Shown here: positions 16,816 to 25,620 of the stretch, in pieces
Numbering within the stretch: the first letter of the stretch is position 1
Layout: the number at the start of each line of letters is the position of its first letter
Origin: Bryobacteraceae bacterium
GTDB lineage: Bacteria > Acidobacteriota > Terriglobia > Bryobacterales > Bryobacteraceae
Direction of reading: 5' to 3'
Assembly: GCA_019748195.1 (NCBI GenBank)
Contig: JAIEPW010000132.1
Span: 1 to 39,139, forward strand
DNA length: 39,139 bases
Notes under the pieces: model-generated
What the model was told of the DNA's origin: nothing
The model's input: the letters and a program-made list of their open reading frames with translations, nothing else
The model's database searches: none
Program-made: the position numbers and the translations under genes

Positions 16816-17112
16816 GTGCACATTGAAATTATCGGGACACTCGACAGAAGCTTAGTGGCAATTCTCGGCACCACCCCTCGCGTTTACTACGGGATGGAGC
16901 GCTTGGTCATCGTTGATCTCAGGAAGGGAATCACCTCGCGCTCCAAGCCGTTCGATTCGGTTATGAGCCACACTCTTGGTGGAATCAGGTTCAACGTTGA
17001 AATTCCCGAAGAAGACCGCGCCGCGGCGATCGAACTTGCGCGGAAGCAATTCGAGCTGGAGGGGTATGGACCTGAAGACGAGAGAAACGATGAGAATAGT
17101 CGCTGGCGCTAA
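16816..17112 (+). CDS. Unrecognised 98-residue protein
   Basis: I do not recognise a family. The protein starts at GTG 16816, preceded by a near-perfect Shine-Dalgarno (GGAGGA, spacing eight). It has an alternating beta-strand-like N-terminal half (IEIIGTLDRSLVAILG, ERLVIVDLRKG) and a helical, charged C-terminus (EEDRAAAIELARKQFELEGYGPEDE). There are no signal peptide or membrane segments. It stands alone between the MFS gene and tRNA-Pro. The strong ribosome binding site and locally AT-rich upstream region support a real gene. Confidence 0.6.
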   Translation: MHIEIIGTLDRSLVAILGTTPRVYYGMERLVIVDLRKGITSRSKPFDSVMSHTLGGIRFNVEIPEEDRAAAIELARKQFELEGYGPEDERNDENSRWR

Positions 17113-17306
17113 AGCACTCATCGCCACGCACTGAAACTTGCATCTCCACGCGAGCACATCGGTCGGCCTGACTTGGCTCCGGGCGCGGACCCAGGCGCCA
17201 GTCTGGGATCGAACTCATTGACTCTTGCCTTCGCTCCGAAGGCTCGCAATCCCTCGACACAAAAAAGGAATGAATCGGATGCCGGCGGCGATCCGCTCGT
17301 TTTTAT

Positions 17307-17383
17307 TGGTCGGGGCGGCCGGATTCGAACCAGCGACCCCCTGCGCCCAAGGCAGGTGCGCTACCAGGCTGCGCTACGCCCCG
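17307..17383 (-). tRNA. tRNA-Pro(UGG)
   Basis: Read on the minus strand, the acceptor stem CGGGGCG pairs with CGCCCCG, the D arm has AGCGCAGCCTGGTAGCGC, and the anticodon stem CCTGC/GCAGG holds a loop with anticodon TGG. The T arm includes GGTTCGAATCC. Discriminator A is followed by an encoded CCA (17307-17309). The length is 77 nt. It lies 46 bases downstream of the HIT gene on the same strand and could be co-transcribed. Confidence 0.97.
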
Positions 17384-17429
17384 ACTCCTACTGAATCGAT
17401 TCTAATACGTCCCGGCCCGCCGCCTCCGG

Positions 17430-17912
17430 TTACCCCGCGAGCTGACCGCGCAGGTTCCGGTAGGTCTCCTCGAGATCCTCGGGAATCACGCGAGTTTCGG
17501 CTACCGTGGTCATGAAGTTCACGTCTCCGAACCACCGCGGCAATACATGCAGGTGGATATGTCCGGCTACGCCCGCTCCCGCCGCCTGTCCAATGTTCAT
17601 TCCCAGATTGATGCCGGACGGCTTGTAGATTACCCGCAGCGCCGCTTCGATCCGGCGGGCAAGCTGCATCATTTCCGCAAGCGCGGCGGGATCGGCTTCC
17701 TCCAGCGACGCCACGTGTTCGTATGGCGCGATCATCACGTGTCCGCTGGTGTAGGGATAAACATTCAGGAGCACGAAGTTGCGCTCCGCGCGCAGAACAA
17801 TGAACTGCTTTTCGTCGTCGCCGGCCGCGGGCTTGTCGCAGAAGATGCAGCCGCCGCCCGGCGTCGAGTTCTGAACATAGCGGGACCGCCACGGGCTGAA
17901 GATGCGCTCCAT
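17430..17912 (-). CDS. HIT-family nucleotide hydrolase/phosphorylase
   Basis: This 160-residue HIT protein carries the histidine triad in GHIHLHVLPRW (H118, H120, H122), where the middle/last His is the nucleotide-attacking residue of the family. An N-terminal CIFC (C22, C25) with His66 probably binds zinc, as in Ap4A phosphorylase-like members. LLNVYPYTSGHVMIAPYEH is the conserved substrate-binding strand. The likely substrate is a dinucleoside polyphosphate. It lies ten bases after the HU stop and appears to be the third gene of the rpsA-HU-HIT operon. Confidence 0.92.
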   Translation of the reverse strand: MERIFSPWRSRYVQNSTPGGGCIFCDKPAAGDDEKQFIVLRAERNFVLLNVYPYTSGHVMIAPYEHVASLEEADPAALAEMMQLARRIEAALRVIYKPSGINLGMNIGQAAGAGVAGHIHLHVLPRWFGDVNFMTTVAETRVIPEDLEETYRNLRGQLAG

Positions 17913-17922
17913 GGCGGGATGG

Positions 17923-18243
17923 TCAGGCGCTGGGAGCTTCCGCGGCGGCAGGCGCCGCGGCTTGATCCTCGCCGTTCACCAGATCCTTCAATTCCTTGCT
18001 GGGCTTGAAGTAGGGAATCCGCTTGGCGGGCACCTCGACGCGCGCGCCGGTCTTGGGATTGCGGCCGACGCGAGGCTGGCGCTGGCGCGTCCGGAAACTC
18101 CCAAATCCGCGGATTTCGATCTTGTCCCCCGTGCGGAGGGCGCGGACAACGCTATCGAAGATCGCCTCGACGATCACTTCGGAGTCCTTGCGGGTCATCT
18201 CGACCACTCGCGAGACTTCTTCGATCAATTCCGCTTTCGTCAT
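17923..18243 (-). CDS. HU/IHF-family DNA-binding protein
   Basis: This 106-residue protein begins MTKAELIEEVSRVVEMTRKDSEVIVEAIFDSVVRAL. It has the DNA-bending arm IEIRGFGSFRTRQRQPRVGRNPKTGARVEVPAKRIPYFKPSKELK of the HU/IHF family, followed by an Ala/Pro-rich acidic tail. The start at 18243 is chosen because it gives the standard N-terminus and follows the rpsA stop with only one base between. The rpsA-ihfB-like order is the same as in many other bacteria, which favours an IHF-beta-like role. Sequence alone does not separate HU from IHF. Confidence 0.95.
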   Translation of the reverse strand: MTKAELIEEVSRVVEMTRKDSEVIVEAIFDSVVRALRTGDKIEIRGFGSFRTRQRQPRVGRNPKTGARVEVPAKRIPYFKPSKELKDLVNGEDQAAAPAAAEAPSA

Positions 18244-18244
18244 G

Positions 18245-19996
18245 CTAACGGCTTTCCCCTTTTCCACGTAAGTTCATTACCTCTTCGATCGTGCTGGTGG
18301 CGGCTGCGGCTTGCCGCTGGTAATCTTCAAGCCGGTTTCGTTCTTCATCATCGCCGACGGCGCGGAGGCTGAGCCCGATCTTCTTCTCGGCCTCGTTCAT
18401 CTTGATGATCTTGAAATCGAACTCCTCGGCCAGGGGCAGCGGCGACTCGTCGGGGCGCTTGCCTTCGACGCCCGGAATCTCGCTGCGGTGACACAAACCT
18501 TCCACGCCGGGGGCCAACTCCACGAAAACACCGAAGCTCGCGGCGCGGCAAACCCGTCCCCGCACCAGGTCACCCACCTGGTGCGCCCGGAAGAAGCTCT
18601 CCCAGGCATCCGGCTGCAACTGCTTCACGCCCAGGGACAAGCGGCGGTTCGGCGCGTCAATGGCCAGAATCACGGCCTGCACCACCTGACCCTTCTTCAG
18701 AATCTCGCTCGGATGCTTCACGCGCTTGGTCCAGGACAGGTCCGAAATGTGAACCAGGCCGTCGATGCCTTCCTCGATCTCGATGAACGCGCCGAAATCG
18801 GTCAGCTTGCGGACCCGGCCCTCCACCACGCTGCCGATGGAGTAGCGATCCGCCACCGTCGTCCAGGGATCGGCCTCGAGCTGCTTGATGCCGAGCGAAA
18901 CGCGGCGGTCCCGGCTCTTCACTTCCAGCACCACCGCTTCCACCTGATCGCCCACCTTCACCACCTTGGACGGGTGCTTCATCCGCCGGCTCCAGGTCAT
19001 TTCCGAGATATGGATCAGCCCCTCCACTCCGGGTTCCATCTCGACGAACGCACCGTAATCGGTAACGCTCATGACCCTGCCGATCACGCGGCTTCCCGGC
19101 GGGTACCGCTCGGCAACCGTCTCCCAGGGATCCGGATTGAGCTGCTTCAGCCCCAGCGAGATGCGCTCCCGTTCCTTGTCGAACTTCAGAACCTTCACCG
19201 TCACCGTGTCGCCGACGTGGACCACTTCGGCCGGGTGCGCGATCCGCCCGTGGGAAAGATCGCTGACGTGCAGCAAGCCGTCGATACCGCCGAGGTCGAC
19301 GAAGACGCCGTAGTCGGTAAGGTTCTTCACCACGCCGCTGACTATCGAGCCTTCGGCGAGAGTTTCGATCACGTTCGCCTTGCGCGCCAGCACGTCTTCC
19401 TCGACCGCTGCCTTGCGAGACACCACCACGTTGCCGCGGCGGCGATTGAGCTTCACGATCTTGACCGGGATGTCTTCGCCGACCATCGCGTCCAGGTTGT
19501 GAACCGGGCGAACATCGATCTGCGAGCCGGGCATGAACGCGGGCACGCCTACATCGACATTCAAGCCGCCTTTGGTTCGTCCCAAGACGCGTCCCGACAC
19601 CACCAGACCCTCGCGATGCGCCTGCTCCAGCACATCCCATGCCCGGAGCCGGCTGGCCTTGGTGTGCGACAGCAGAATGTAGCCTTCAGGTTGCTGTCCG
19701 TGCCGATCGATAATGACGTCGATGACGTCTCCCGCGCGCACGGAAACCGAGCCGTCCGGACCGCGAACCTGTTCAATCGGAACCAGGCCTTCGGATTTGT
19801 ATCCAAAGTCGACAATCACTTCCTGCGGGGTTACCTTCAGTACATGTCCCTGCAGAAGCTCGCCTTCAGCGGGGGGGGCCAGATGGCTGTAGTCCTCGAT
19901 CAGGTGCCCATAATCATCGGGCTCCGAGGGTTCTCCGGGCGGAAGAGTTTCGTTGTCGCGTTCTTCCAGATTCCGCTCGTCCGGGGTGCCAGCCAT
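18245..19996 (-). CDS. rpsA: 30S ribosomal protein S1
   Basis: This 583-residue protein has an acidic N-terminal leader (about 1-42) and six S1/OB domains. They start at GELLQGHVLKVTPQEV, GLVVSGRVLGRTKGGLNVDVG, GSIVSGVVKNLTDYGVFVDLGG, GSRVIGRVMSVTDYGAFVEME, GSVVEGRVRKLTDFGAFIEIEE and GDLVRGRVCRAASFGVFVELAPG. This is the full six-domain architecture that recruits mRNA to the small subunit. The ATG at 19996 is preferred over the TTG at 20029, which lacks similarity. A consensus-like sigma-70 promoter lies at 20074-20102. It is the first gene of the rpsA-HU-HIT operon. Confidence 0.95.
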   Translation of the reverse strand: MAGTPDERNLEERDNETLPPGEPSEPDDYGHLIEDYSHLAPPAEGELLQGHVLKVTPQEVIVDFGYKSEGLVPIEQVRGPDGSVSVRAGDVIDVIIDRHGQQPEGYILLSHTKASRLRAWDVLEQAHREGLVVSGRVLGRTKGGLNVDVGVPAFMPGSQIDVRPVHNLDAMVGEDIPVKIVKLNRRRGNVVVSRKAAVEEDVLARKANVIETLAEGSIVSGVVKNLTDYGVFVDLGGIDGLLHVSDLSHGRIAHPAEVVHVGDTVTVKVLKFDKERERISLGLKQLNPDPWETVAERYPPGSRVIGRVMSVTDYGAFVEMEPGVEGLIHISEMTWSRRMKHPSKVVKVGDQVEAVVLEVKSRDRRVSLGIKQLEADPWTTVADRYSIGSVVEGRVRKLTDFGAFIEIEEGIDGLVHISDLSWTKRVKHPSEILKKGQVVQAVILAIDAPNRRLSLGVKQLQPDAWESFFRAHQVGDLVRGRVCRAASFGVFVELAPGVEGLCHRSEIPGVEGKRPDESPLPLAEEFDFKIIKMNEAEKKIGLSLRAVGDDEERNRLEDYQRQAAAATSTIEEVMNLRGKGESR

Positions 19997-20073
19997 TGCG
20001 TTTTTCAACTCCCGGTTGTCGCGCCGCAAACACGTTTGACACCGACAAACCGTTGATAGCTCAGTACTTCAGA

Positions 20074-20102
20074 AATATAGCGGTTTGGGAACTGGATGTC
20101 AA
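20074..20102 (-). promoter_or_regulatory. Sigma-70-type promoter for rpsA
   Basis: On the minus strand a perfect -35 box TTGACA (20097-20102) is followed by 17 bases and the -10 box TATATT (20074-20079), about 80 bases upstream of the rpsA ATG. Spacing and sequence are close to ideal, in keeping with a highly expressed ribosomal protein operon. Confidence 0.8.
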
Positions 20103-20103
20103 C

Positions 20104-20158
20104 CGCACCCGAAGGCGGGGGTGCGAGACAAGGAGCCGTGCACCCGCGGCTCCTTGTC
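20104..20158 (-). terminator. Double hairpin downstream of the TonB-dependent receptor
   Basis: Two consecutive stem-loops lie between the receptor stop and the rpsA promoter. The first has a perfect 12-bp stem, GACAAGGAGCCG (20127-20138) with CGGCTCCTTGTC (20147-20158), and an eight-base loop. The second has a seven-bp stem, CGCACCC (20104-20110) with GGGTGCG (20119-20125). There is no U-tract on the minus strand. The second stem ends next to the rpsA -35 box. They probably end receptor transcripts or insulate rpsA. Confidence 0.55.
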
Positions 20159-20172
20159 CCCGGACAATGAAT

Positions 20173-23100
20173 CTACCAGAACAGCTTCACGCCGAATTGA
20201 AACTGCCTCGGGTTTAAGGCCGACGTAAAGGCCAGCGGGTTGGACGCCGGTCCCCGGTTGCCCACGATCGGGTTGGGCAGGGCGCTGATCGGGACATCGC
20301 CGACAATGTTGTTGACGCTGCGGAAGTTGGTCCGGTTCAGCAGGTTGAAGCCTTCGGCGATAAACTCCAGCGCGAGCCTCTCGCTAGCCGCCAGGGCGAA
20401 CCGCCGGGACAGCCGCATATCGAAGGTGACGAAGTCCGGCCCCTGGCCGCGATTCCGCCCCAGGTGCGCCGGCCGCTTGGTGTTGACATACGTGTCGCCT
20501 TGCGCATCCACGCCGGTGAGCACATTGAAGGGACGCCAGGAGTTGTAGATCAGAATCGGGGCCACATTCCAGCCCGTGAACAGGTAGCTCGGCGACGTCG
20601 ACTGGAAGACTCCGGAGATCACGATGCGATGCGCCTGGTGGAAGGGGCTGAGGGCACGCTCCGCGCGATGGTTGAGCTGATCGTTGGGCGAGTAATCGGA
20701 GTTGAAGTCCGTGGACTCGTCAATCGCCTTCGACCAGGTGTAGTTGCCGTTAATGGAGAAGCCCTTGGAGAAGCGCTTGGTCACCTGCAGAATGCCGGCG
20801 TGATAGAAGCTGTTGGCGCTCGACTCAAACACGTTGTTCTGCAGGATCAGCGGGTTGATGCGGGTGAACACCGGACGCCCGTCGGCCAGGCGCTGGCCGG
20901 TGTAGGCGACATTGCGTCCCAGAGTCCGGGCCAGGTGCGCGGCGCGGTTGAAATTGTATCCGGCCGACACGGCGAAGTCGCCGATCTGCCGCTCGATTTC
21001 GAAGCTCGCCTGGTGCGCCCAGGGGTTCTCGAAGTCCTTGTCCACCCCGAAAATCACCGAGCCGGGCAGGTTGGGACCCACGGTGATCCCGAACTGCCGG
21101 AGATCCTGTTCCGTGATGGAGCGATTCCCGAGCACGCCCTGCCGCAGCAAGGTCTGATAAACGGTAGTGGAGGTGACGAACTGTCCGGTTCCGGGATCCC
21201 GGAACAGGGTGCTGGCCGGCGTCAGCAGGATCTGATTGATGAATCGCCCGCTGAGAGGGTCCGCCACGCCGGCCACCTGCGCGTTCACCTGGGAGTAGAA
21301 CAAGCCGTAGCCGCCGCGCACCACGGTTTTCCCGCCCTTTCCGGGATTCCAGGCAAAGCCGAACCGCGGCCCGAGGTTGTTGCGGTCACCCGGAATCACC
21401 GGAGGATGGAATTCCACTTCATACCGCGCCCCGAAGTTCAAAGTCAGCCCCGGACGAATCCGCCAGGTATCCTGCGCGTAGAAACTGTTGCGCTTGATGA
21501 AATTAACGTAGGAAGGGTTGCCGAAGCCCTGCTGGTACAGTTCCGGGATGCCGAGCGAGAACGATTGCAGGGCGTTCACTGGCGCCGTGATGTTCGGCGT
21601 CAGGTTTGCCTGCCCGCTCGCCGCCAGGAACTGCCCCAAAAGCGCCGGAAAGTTCGCGTTGCCGGTGGCGGAGATCATCACGCTGGCCAGCGGGATCCGC
21701 TGTCCGAACGTGAAACGCCCCCCGAAAAACGTTTCCGAGTCATTGGAGTTGCGCACCGGATTGATGTCATAGCCGAACCGGATATCGTGCCGTCCGCGCT
21801 GGTGCGTGAAGTTCTGCAGGATCTGGTAATGCCGCTCGATGCCTTCATAAGGCAGGAAAATCTGGCGTCCGAAGAAGCCGAACCCGTTGATATTCAGTTC
21901 CGGTCCCAGCGGGTCATTCGGCGCCACCTTCAGGTAGTTCCAATTGAACATCGCCCGCGTTTCCATGATCCAGCGCGGGCTGAACACATAGGTATCGCCC
22001 AGCGTCGCCGTGGAATCGGCCACATCCAGGCCGCGACCTCGATTGAAGCCGTCCAGCGCCCCGAAAGCGGAGTTGTTCTGCACGTTCCAGGTGGAGTTCG
22101 AACGCAGGAATATGTTGTGATTTTCATTGAAGCGGTGGTCGAAACGCACCGAGAACTGATCGGAGCTCTCGGCGAACGGGAACGTGCCCGAGTTGGCGTT
22201 GAAAATCTGGTTCACCCGCGGATTGTTGGCCGGAATCAGCGCCGGACGCAGCGCGGCGGCCACGCCCGCGAACTGCGGATTCCCACTCTGCAGCATGGCG
22301 TTGAACAGCGCCGTTTGCGAAGGAGTGAGCTGATTGAAAACGGTGCGATCCTGGAGGATCGGCACAAAGCTGGTCTCGCGCCGCTGCAGCCGTTCATATG
22401 CTCCAAACACGAAGGTCTTGTCCTTGCGAAGGGGACCGCCCGCGGTGGCCCCCGCCTGATAACGGGTGAAGGCGCTCTTGACCGGATCGAAGTAGTTGCG
22501 GGCCTGAATGTCGCGATGGCGGAAGAAGCCAAATAAGTTGCCCCGCCAGGAGTTGGTGCCGCCCTTGGTGATGATGTTGATCACGCCGCCGGCGGCGTTG
22601 CCGAACTCGGCCGTGAACCCGTTGCGGTTGATCTGGAACTCCTGCGCGGCCTCCTGCGATACGCTGGGCCGCACCCCGCCCGAGTTGTAGTAATTCTCCA
22701 CGCCGTCGATGAAGAAGCCGTTCCCGCGGCCGTTCGATCCGCCGAAACTCAAGCCGGAGTTCGGAGTCTGAATGGGCCGGAAGCTGGTGTCATCCACCAG
22801 CGACGTGGTCTCCACCACGCCCGGCACCAGGACAGCAAAGTCAAGGTAGTTGCGGCGGTTGATCGGCAGGTTATTGATGCTTTTCTGCTCGATGGTGTTC
22901 GCCTGCTGGGTCCGCTCCACCTCGACGGTGGGAAGGTCGGCGGTCACCAGGATCTCGCTTTGCACGGAACCGACGGTAAGCTCCACCGGGAGGGTGACGA
23001 TGTCGCCCACGCGAACCTCGACTCCTTCGAGAACCTTGGGCTGAAAACCGGAGGCTTCGGCTTTCAGCCGGTAGGTTCCTGGGGGAACAATTGGGAAACT

Positions 23101-23298
23101 GTACTCACCTGTTGGGCCGGTTTCCGCAGTGCGGCTGAACCCCCGGTCGGGATTGGTCAGCGTTAGTTTGGCGTTCAACACGGCGGCGCCCGTAGGGTCC
23201 GTTACCGTGCCGCGGAGATCGCCCCCGCTCGACGTTGCCTGCGGAAGTGCAACGGAACAAAGAACAAACAGAACCATGATGACCCTGAAGCAAGACAT
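20173..23298 (-). CDS. TonB-dependent receptor with carboxypeptidase-regulatory-like domain
   Basis: This is an outer-membrane protein of about 1041 residues. A signal peptide (1-21, ending ALPQA) precedes a carboxypeptidase-regulatory-like beta-sandwich (about 27-110, GDLRGTVTDPTGAAVLNAKLTLTN). A plug domain (about 120-260) contains NNLPINRRNYLDFAVLVPGV, DGVENYYNSG and GNAAGGVINIITKGGTN. A large beta-barrel then ends in the aromatic C-terminus QFGVKLFW. This Oar-like architecture is expanded in Acidobacteriota. The start at 23298 is chosen for its signal peptide and the AAGGAG ribosome binding site about six bases upstream; the frame is open 41 codons further but shows no export signal there. 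No SusD partner is adjacent and the substrate is unknown. Confidence 0.93.
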   Translation of the reverse strand: MSCFRVIMVLFVLCSVALPQATSSGGDLRGTVTDPTGAAVLNAKLTLTNPDRGFSRTAETGPTGEYSFPIVPPGTYRLKAEASGFQPKVLEGVEVRVGDIVTLPVELTVGSVQSEILVTADLPTVEVERTQQANTIEQKSINNLPINRRNYLDFAVLVPGVVETTSLVDDTSFRPIQTPNSGLSFGGSNGRGNGFFIDGVENYYNSGGVRPSVSQEAAQEFQINRNGFTAEFGNAAGGVINIITKGGTNSWRGNLFGFFRHRDIQARNYFDPVKSAFTRYQAGATAGGPLRKDKTFVFGAYERLQRRETSFVPILQDRTVFNQLTPSQTALFNAMLQSGNPQFAGVAAALRPALIPANNPRVNQIFNANSGTFPFAESSDQFSVRFDHRFNENHNIFLRSNSTWNVQNNSAFGALDGFNRGRGLDVADSTATLGDTYVFSPRWIMETRAMFNWNYLKVAPNDPLGPELNINGFGFFGRQIFLPYEGIERHYQILQNFTHQRGRHDIRFGYDINPVRNSNDSETFFGGRFTFGQRIPLASVMISATGNANFPALLGQFLAASGQANLTPNITAPVNALQSFSLGIPELYQQGFGNPSYVNFIKRNSFYAQDTWRIRPGLTLNFGARYEVEFHPPVIPGDRNNLGPRFGFAWNPGKGGKTVVRGGYGLFYSQVNAQVAGVADPLSGRFINQILLTPASTLFRDPGTGQFVTSTTVYQTLLRQGVLGNRSITEQDLRQFGITVGPNLPGSVIFGVDKDFENPWAHQASFEIERQIGDFAVSAGYNFNRAAHLARTLGRNVAYTGQRLADGRPVFTRINPLILQNNVFESSANSFYHAGILQVTKRFSKGFSINGNYTWSKAIDESTDFNSDYSPNDQLNHRAERALSPFHQAHRIVISGVFQSTSPSYLFTGWNVAPILIYNSWRPFNVLTGVDAQGDTYVNTKRPAHLGRNRGQGPDFVTFDMRLSRRFALAASERLALEFIAEGFNLLNRTNFRSVNNIVGDVPISALPNPIVGNRGPASNPLAFTSALNPRQFQFGVKLFW

Positions 23299-23473
23299 CC
23301 CACTCTCCTTATCGAACCGCTCCAGCGGAACTGATGCCGTTGCGCCGCTCGCGGTCCCAAAATTTAGAATCTGCACTGGAATTCGCTTAAGTCTGTAACG
23401 CATCCGCAACTGGGTGGCCACCGCCGCGAGTCCGCTAGACTAGAGAGGCCCAATCACGGAGGAGGGCGTATCC

Positions 23474-23878
23474 ATGGAACGGTTCGACGAACTCAAGCTG
23501 AAGTATCAATCAGTGATTAACCTGGCTAAGACGAAAGGAGTGCGGCTGGCTCATGTGCATCTTCAGGATGGGAAGCTGTTCATCCAGGGGGCGGCGCCCT
23601 CGGAAGATGTGAAAAACGACGTCTGGAATCAGATCAAGCTGATCGATTCCACCTATGGCGACCTGACGGCGGACATCAGCATCGATCCCAGTCTCGCTCC
23701 GCCGCCGCCCACCCAGAAGACGTACACCGTGAAGAAGGGCGATTCCTTATGGAAAATCGCCGAGATGCATCTGGGCAACGGCTCCAAATTCCCGCAGATC
23801 ATCGCCGCGAATCCGGATCGCCTGAAGGATGAGAAATCCGTGATCCACCCGGGCGATATTCTGGTGATTCCTTCCTAG
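23474..23878 (+). CDS. BON-LysM small protein (Kbp/YgaU-like)
   Basis: This 134-residue protein has no signal peptide. The N-terminal part (about 1-75) resembles a BON domain (VRLAHVHLQDGKLFIQGAAPSEDVKNDVWNQIKLID). A Pro-rich linker leads to a LysM domain (about 83-132, YTVKKGDSLWKIAEMHLGNGSKFPQIIAANPD and IHPGDILVIP). The BON-LysM order and size match E. coli Kbp (YgaU), a potassium-binding protein. Whether that activity holds here is inference. The start has GGAGGAGGG about nine bases upstream. It is convergent with, and overlaps by four bases, the peptidase gene. Confidence 0.88.
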   Translation: MERFDELKLKYQSVINLAKTKGVRLAHVHLQDGKLFIQGAAPSEDVKNDVWNQIKLIDSTYGDLTADISIDPSLAPPPPTQKTYTVKKGDSLWKIAEMHLGNGSKFPQIIAANPDRLKDEKSVIHPGDILVIPS

Positions 23879-25488
23879 AGCAACTCGATTGACGTGAGGG
23901 TGAGCGTCTGGCGCACGTATCCGGCGCTCACCTTCGCCGGCCGCTCCGGCGCGCCGCAGCGGAACTCGAATGGCAGTCCCGAGGGCGTCTGGACCAGCCG
24001 CGGATCGCGGACCTGCAGCGTCAGGCGCTCGCGGTCAGAAGCGATGGTGAGATAGATCCCGCCATCCTGGCAGTGGACTCGCGTAAGCAAACCCTCGATG
24101 CGCGCGTCCTCGCCGTTCACCCAGGAAGAGGGCGTGCGCACCCGATCCCCGGGCACGGCTGGAGCCGTGGCGGCGGGAGCGCCCATGTCGTTGAGCAGGG
24201 CAGTGGCCATGGCCTGCTCGGCGGGCGTGGCGGCGAAGGCGGCCGCCCTGCGCGCAGCCTCGCGTGCCTCCGCGACGCGATTCGCCTTCCATTCCGCGAA
24301 GGCGAGCGCGTGCCACCAGCTCGCCTGCCGCGGGCGGAGCTGCGCCGCGCGGCGAAGGTGCGCGGCGGCCTCCTCCCAGCGCCGGGATTCGGATGCCATC
24401 AAACCCAGCAGGTGGTGCGCTTCCGCGTGGCGCGGGTTGAGCACGGCAACGCGGCGCAACAGGTCCCCTGCTTCAGGCGACCGTTCCTCGCGAAGCATCG
24501 TCGCGAGGTCGAACAGCACCGCCGCATTGTCGGGGGCGGCTTCCGCCAACGCGCGTAGCGCCGCGCGATCGCGGTCGAGCGCAGCCAGGGCGGCCACCGC
24601 GGAGGGTGATCGCGGATGTTCACGCGCCAGCCGGCGGATCAGATCCTCGCCTCGCGCGGCGTTGCCCGTCTCCAGCAGCAGTTGCGCGCGCAGCAAGCCC
24701 GCTTCGACAGCCGGAAGTGCCTCGCTCCGGACCGAAATCGCGGAGGTTGGGGGCGCCGGCGTTCCCCCGAATCCCGTCGCCCGGGGAACCAACGGCAGCG
24801 CCCGGCGCAGCAGGTCCGGGAGGCCGCGGCCGAACGCCGACTCCACCGCCGCCGGATCGCCGCTCGCCAGCAGCCGCCGGAATTCGTCCCATTGTCCTTT
24901 GTGAGCCGGCGCGGTGAGCAGGTAGTGCACCAGGGCCCAGCTCTGCGCGTAGAACAGCCCGCCGTCCGCCTCTGAGGGGGCGCGGCTCAGATCGAGCGCG
25001 CGATCGAGGGGTGCGCGCAGATGACCCGGCACCGGGTCGCCCACCCGAAGGCGGCCGCCGTCGACGCGCAGCGTGGAATAGAACTCAGCTTGACCTTCCT
25101 CCGCCCACGCGGGCCAGGGAATCGCTGTACGCCCCAGAAGCAGGTGGATGTATTCGTGCTTCAGAATGCGCCGCCAGTCCGGATTGGAAGCATAGGCGAT
25201 GATCCAGTCCTCGCCGCCGCGCGAGTGCGCCACGCCCTGGGTGTTGCCGTCGGCCCGGAAATCGCGGAAGAGCGACTCGGCCACCGGGAGGAAGACGCGG
25301 ATACGGTCCGGCTGGCGTTCGAACCACCGCGGGGTGGCCGAACGTAGGAACTCGATGTCGCGGAGGGCGGTGAGCGCGACGGCAGGGCTCGCGTCCGTAA
25401 CGACTTCGCCACCGCTCGAGGAAACGCGGATCCAGGAAGTTGCACCGGCAAGGGGGACCAGGCAGAAGATCGCGATGAGCCGGCGCAT
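23875..25488 (-). CDS. Secreted HEXXH peptidase-like protein with TPR repeats
   Basis: This 537-residue protein has a signal peptide (MRRLIAIFCLVPLAGATS). A peptidase MA-like gluzincin domain follows: the zinc motif HEYIH at 111-115 and the third ligand region WPAWAEEGQAEFYS near 131. From about 240 the protein is helical with tetratricopeptide-like repeats (LLETGNAARGEDLIRRLAREHP, AVLNPRHAEAHHLLGLMASESRRWEEAAAHLRRAAQLRP). A small C-terminal beta domain begins near 480. The zinc residues are intact, so activity is plausible. The start at 25488 is chosen for the signal peptide; the frame stays open 186 codons further upstream, antisense to hsp20. Its target is unknown. Confidence 0.82.
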   Translation of the reverse strand: MRRLIAIFCLVPLAGATSWIRVSSSGGEVVTDASPAVALTALRDIEFLRSATPRWFERQPDRIRVFLPVAESLFRDFRADGNTQGVAHSRGGEDWIIAYASNPDWRRILKHEYIHLLLGRTAIPWPAWAEEGQAEFYSTLRVDGGRLRVGDPVPGHLRAPLDRALDLSRAPSEADGGLFYAQSWALVHYLLTAPAHKGQWDEFRRLLASGDPAAVESAFGRGLPDLLRRALPLVPRATGFGGTPAPPTSAISVRSEALPAVEAGLLRAQLLLETGNAARGEDLIRRLAREHPRSPSAVAALAALDRDRAALRALAEAAPDNAAVLFDLATMLREERSPEAGDLLRRVAVLNPRHAEAHHLLGLMASESRRWEEAAAHLRRAAQLRPRQASWWHALAFAEWKANRVAEAREAARRAAAFAATPAEQAMATALLNDMGAPAATAPAVPGDRVRTPSSWVNGEDARIEGLLTRVHCQDGGIYLTIASDRERLTLQVRDPRLVQTPSGLPFEFRCGAPERPAKVSAGYVRQTLTLTSIELL

Positions 25489-25620
25489 GGGTTCCTGAAC
25501 CCCAGTATAGGGTGAATGCACCCAGAAGCAGACCTCGGTAGTCCGCAAAGCAAAGACTCTGGAACACGGCGGCGTGGAAGGCGATCTGCAGTCTGAATCA
25601 GCGCTACGGGGAGGAAAATC

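Noticed and set aside
17113-17306. Possible small RNA or gene in the gap before tRNA-Pro
   Set aside because: A weak CGGAT/ATCCG hairpin with a distant T-run lies downstream of tRNA-Pro on the minus strand; it is too weak to call, and no reading frame with a good start was seen.
18311-20056. 581-codon open frame antisense to rpsA
   Set aside because: It mirrors the rpsA codons, shows no known domain and has no ribosome binding site.
20464-22536. 690-codon open frame antisense to the TonB-dependent receptor
   Set aside because: Its translation is rich in Arg, Gly, His and Glu with no domain. Long antisense frames are expected opposite real genes in GC-rich DNA.
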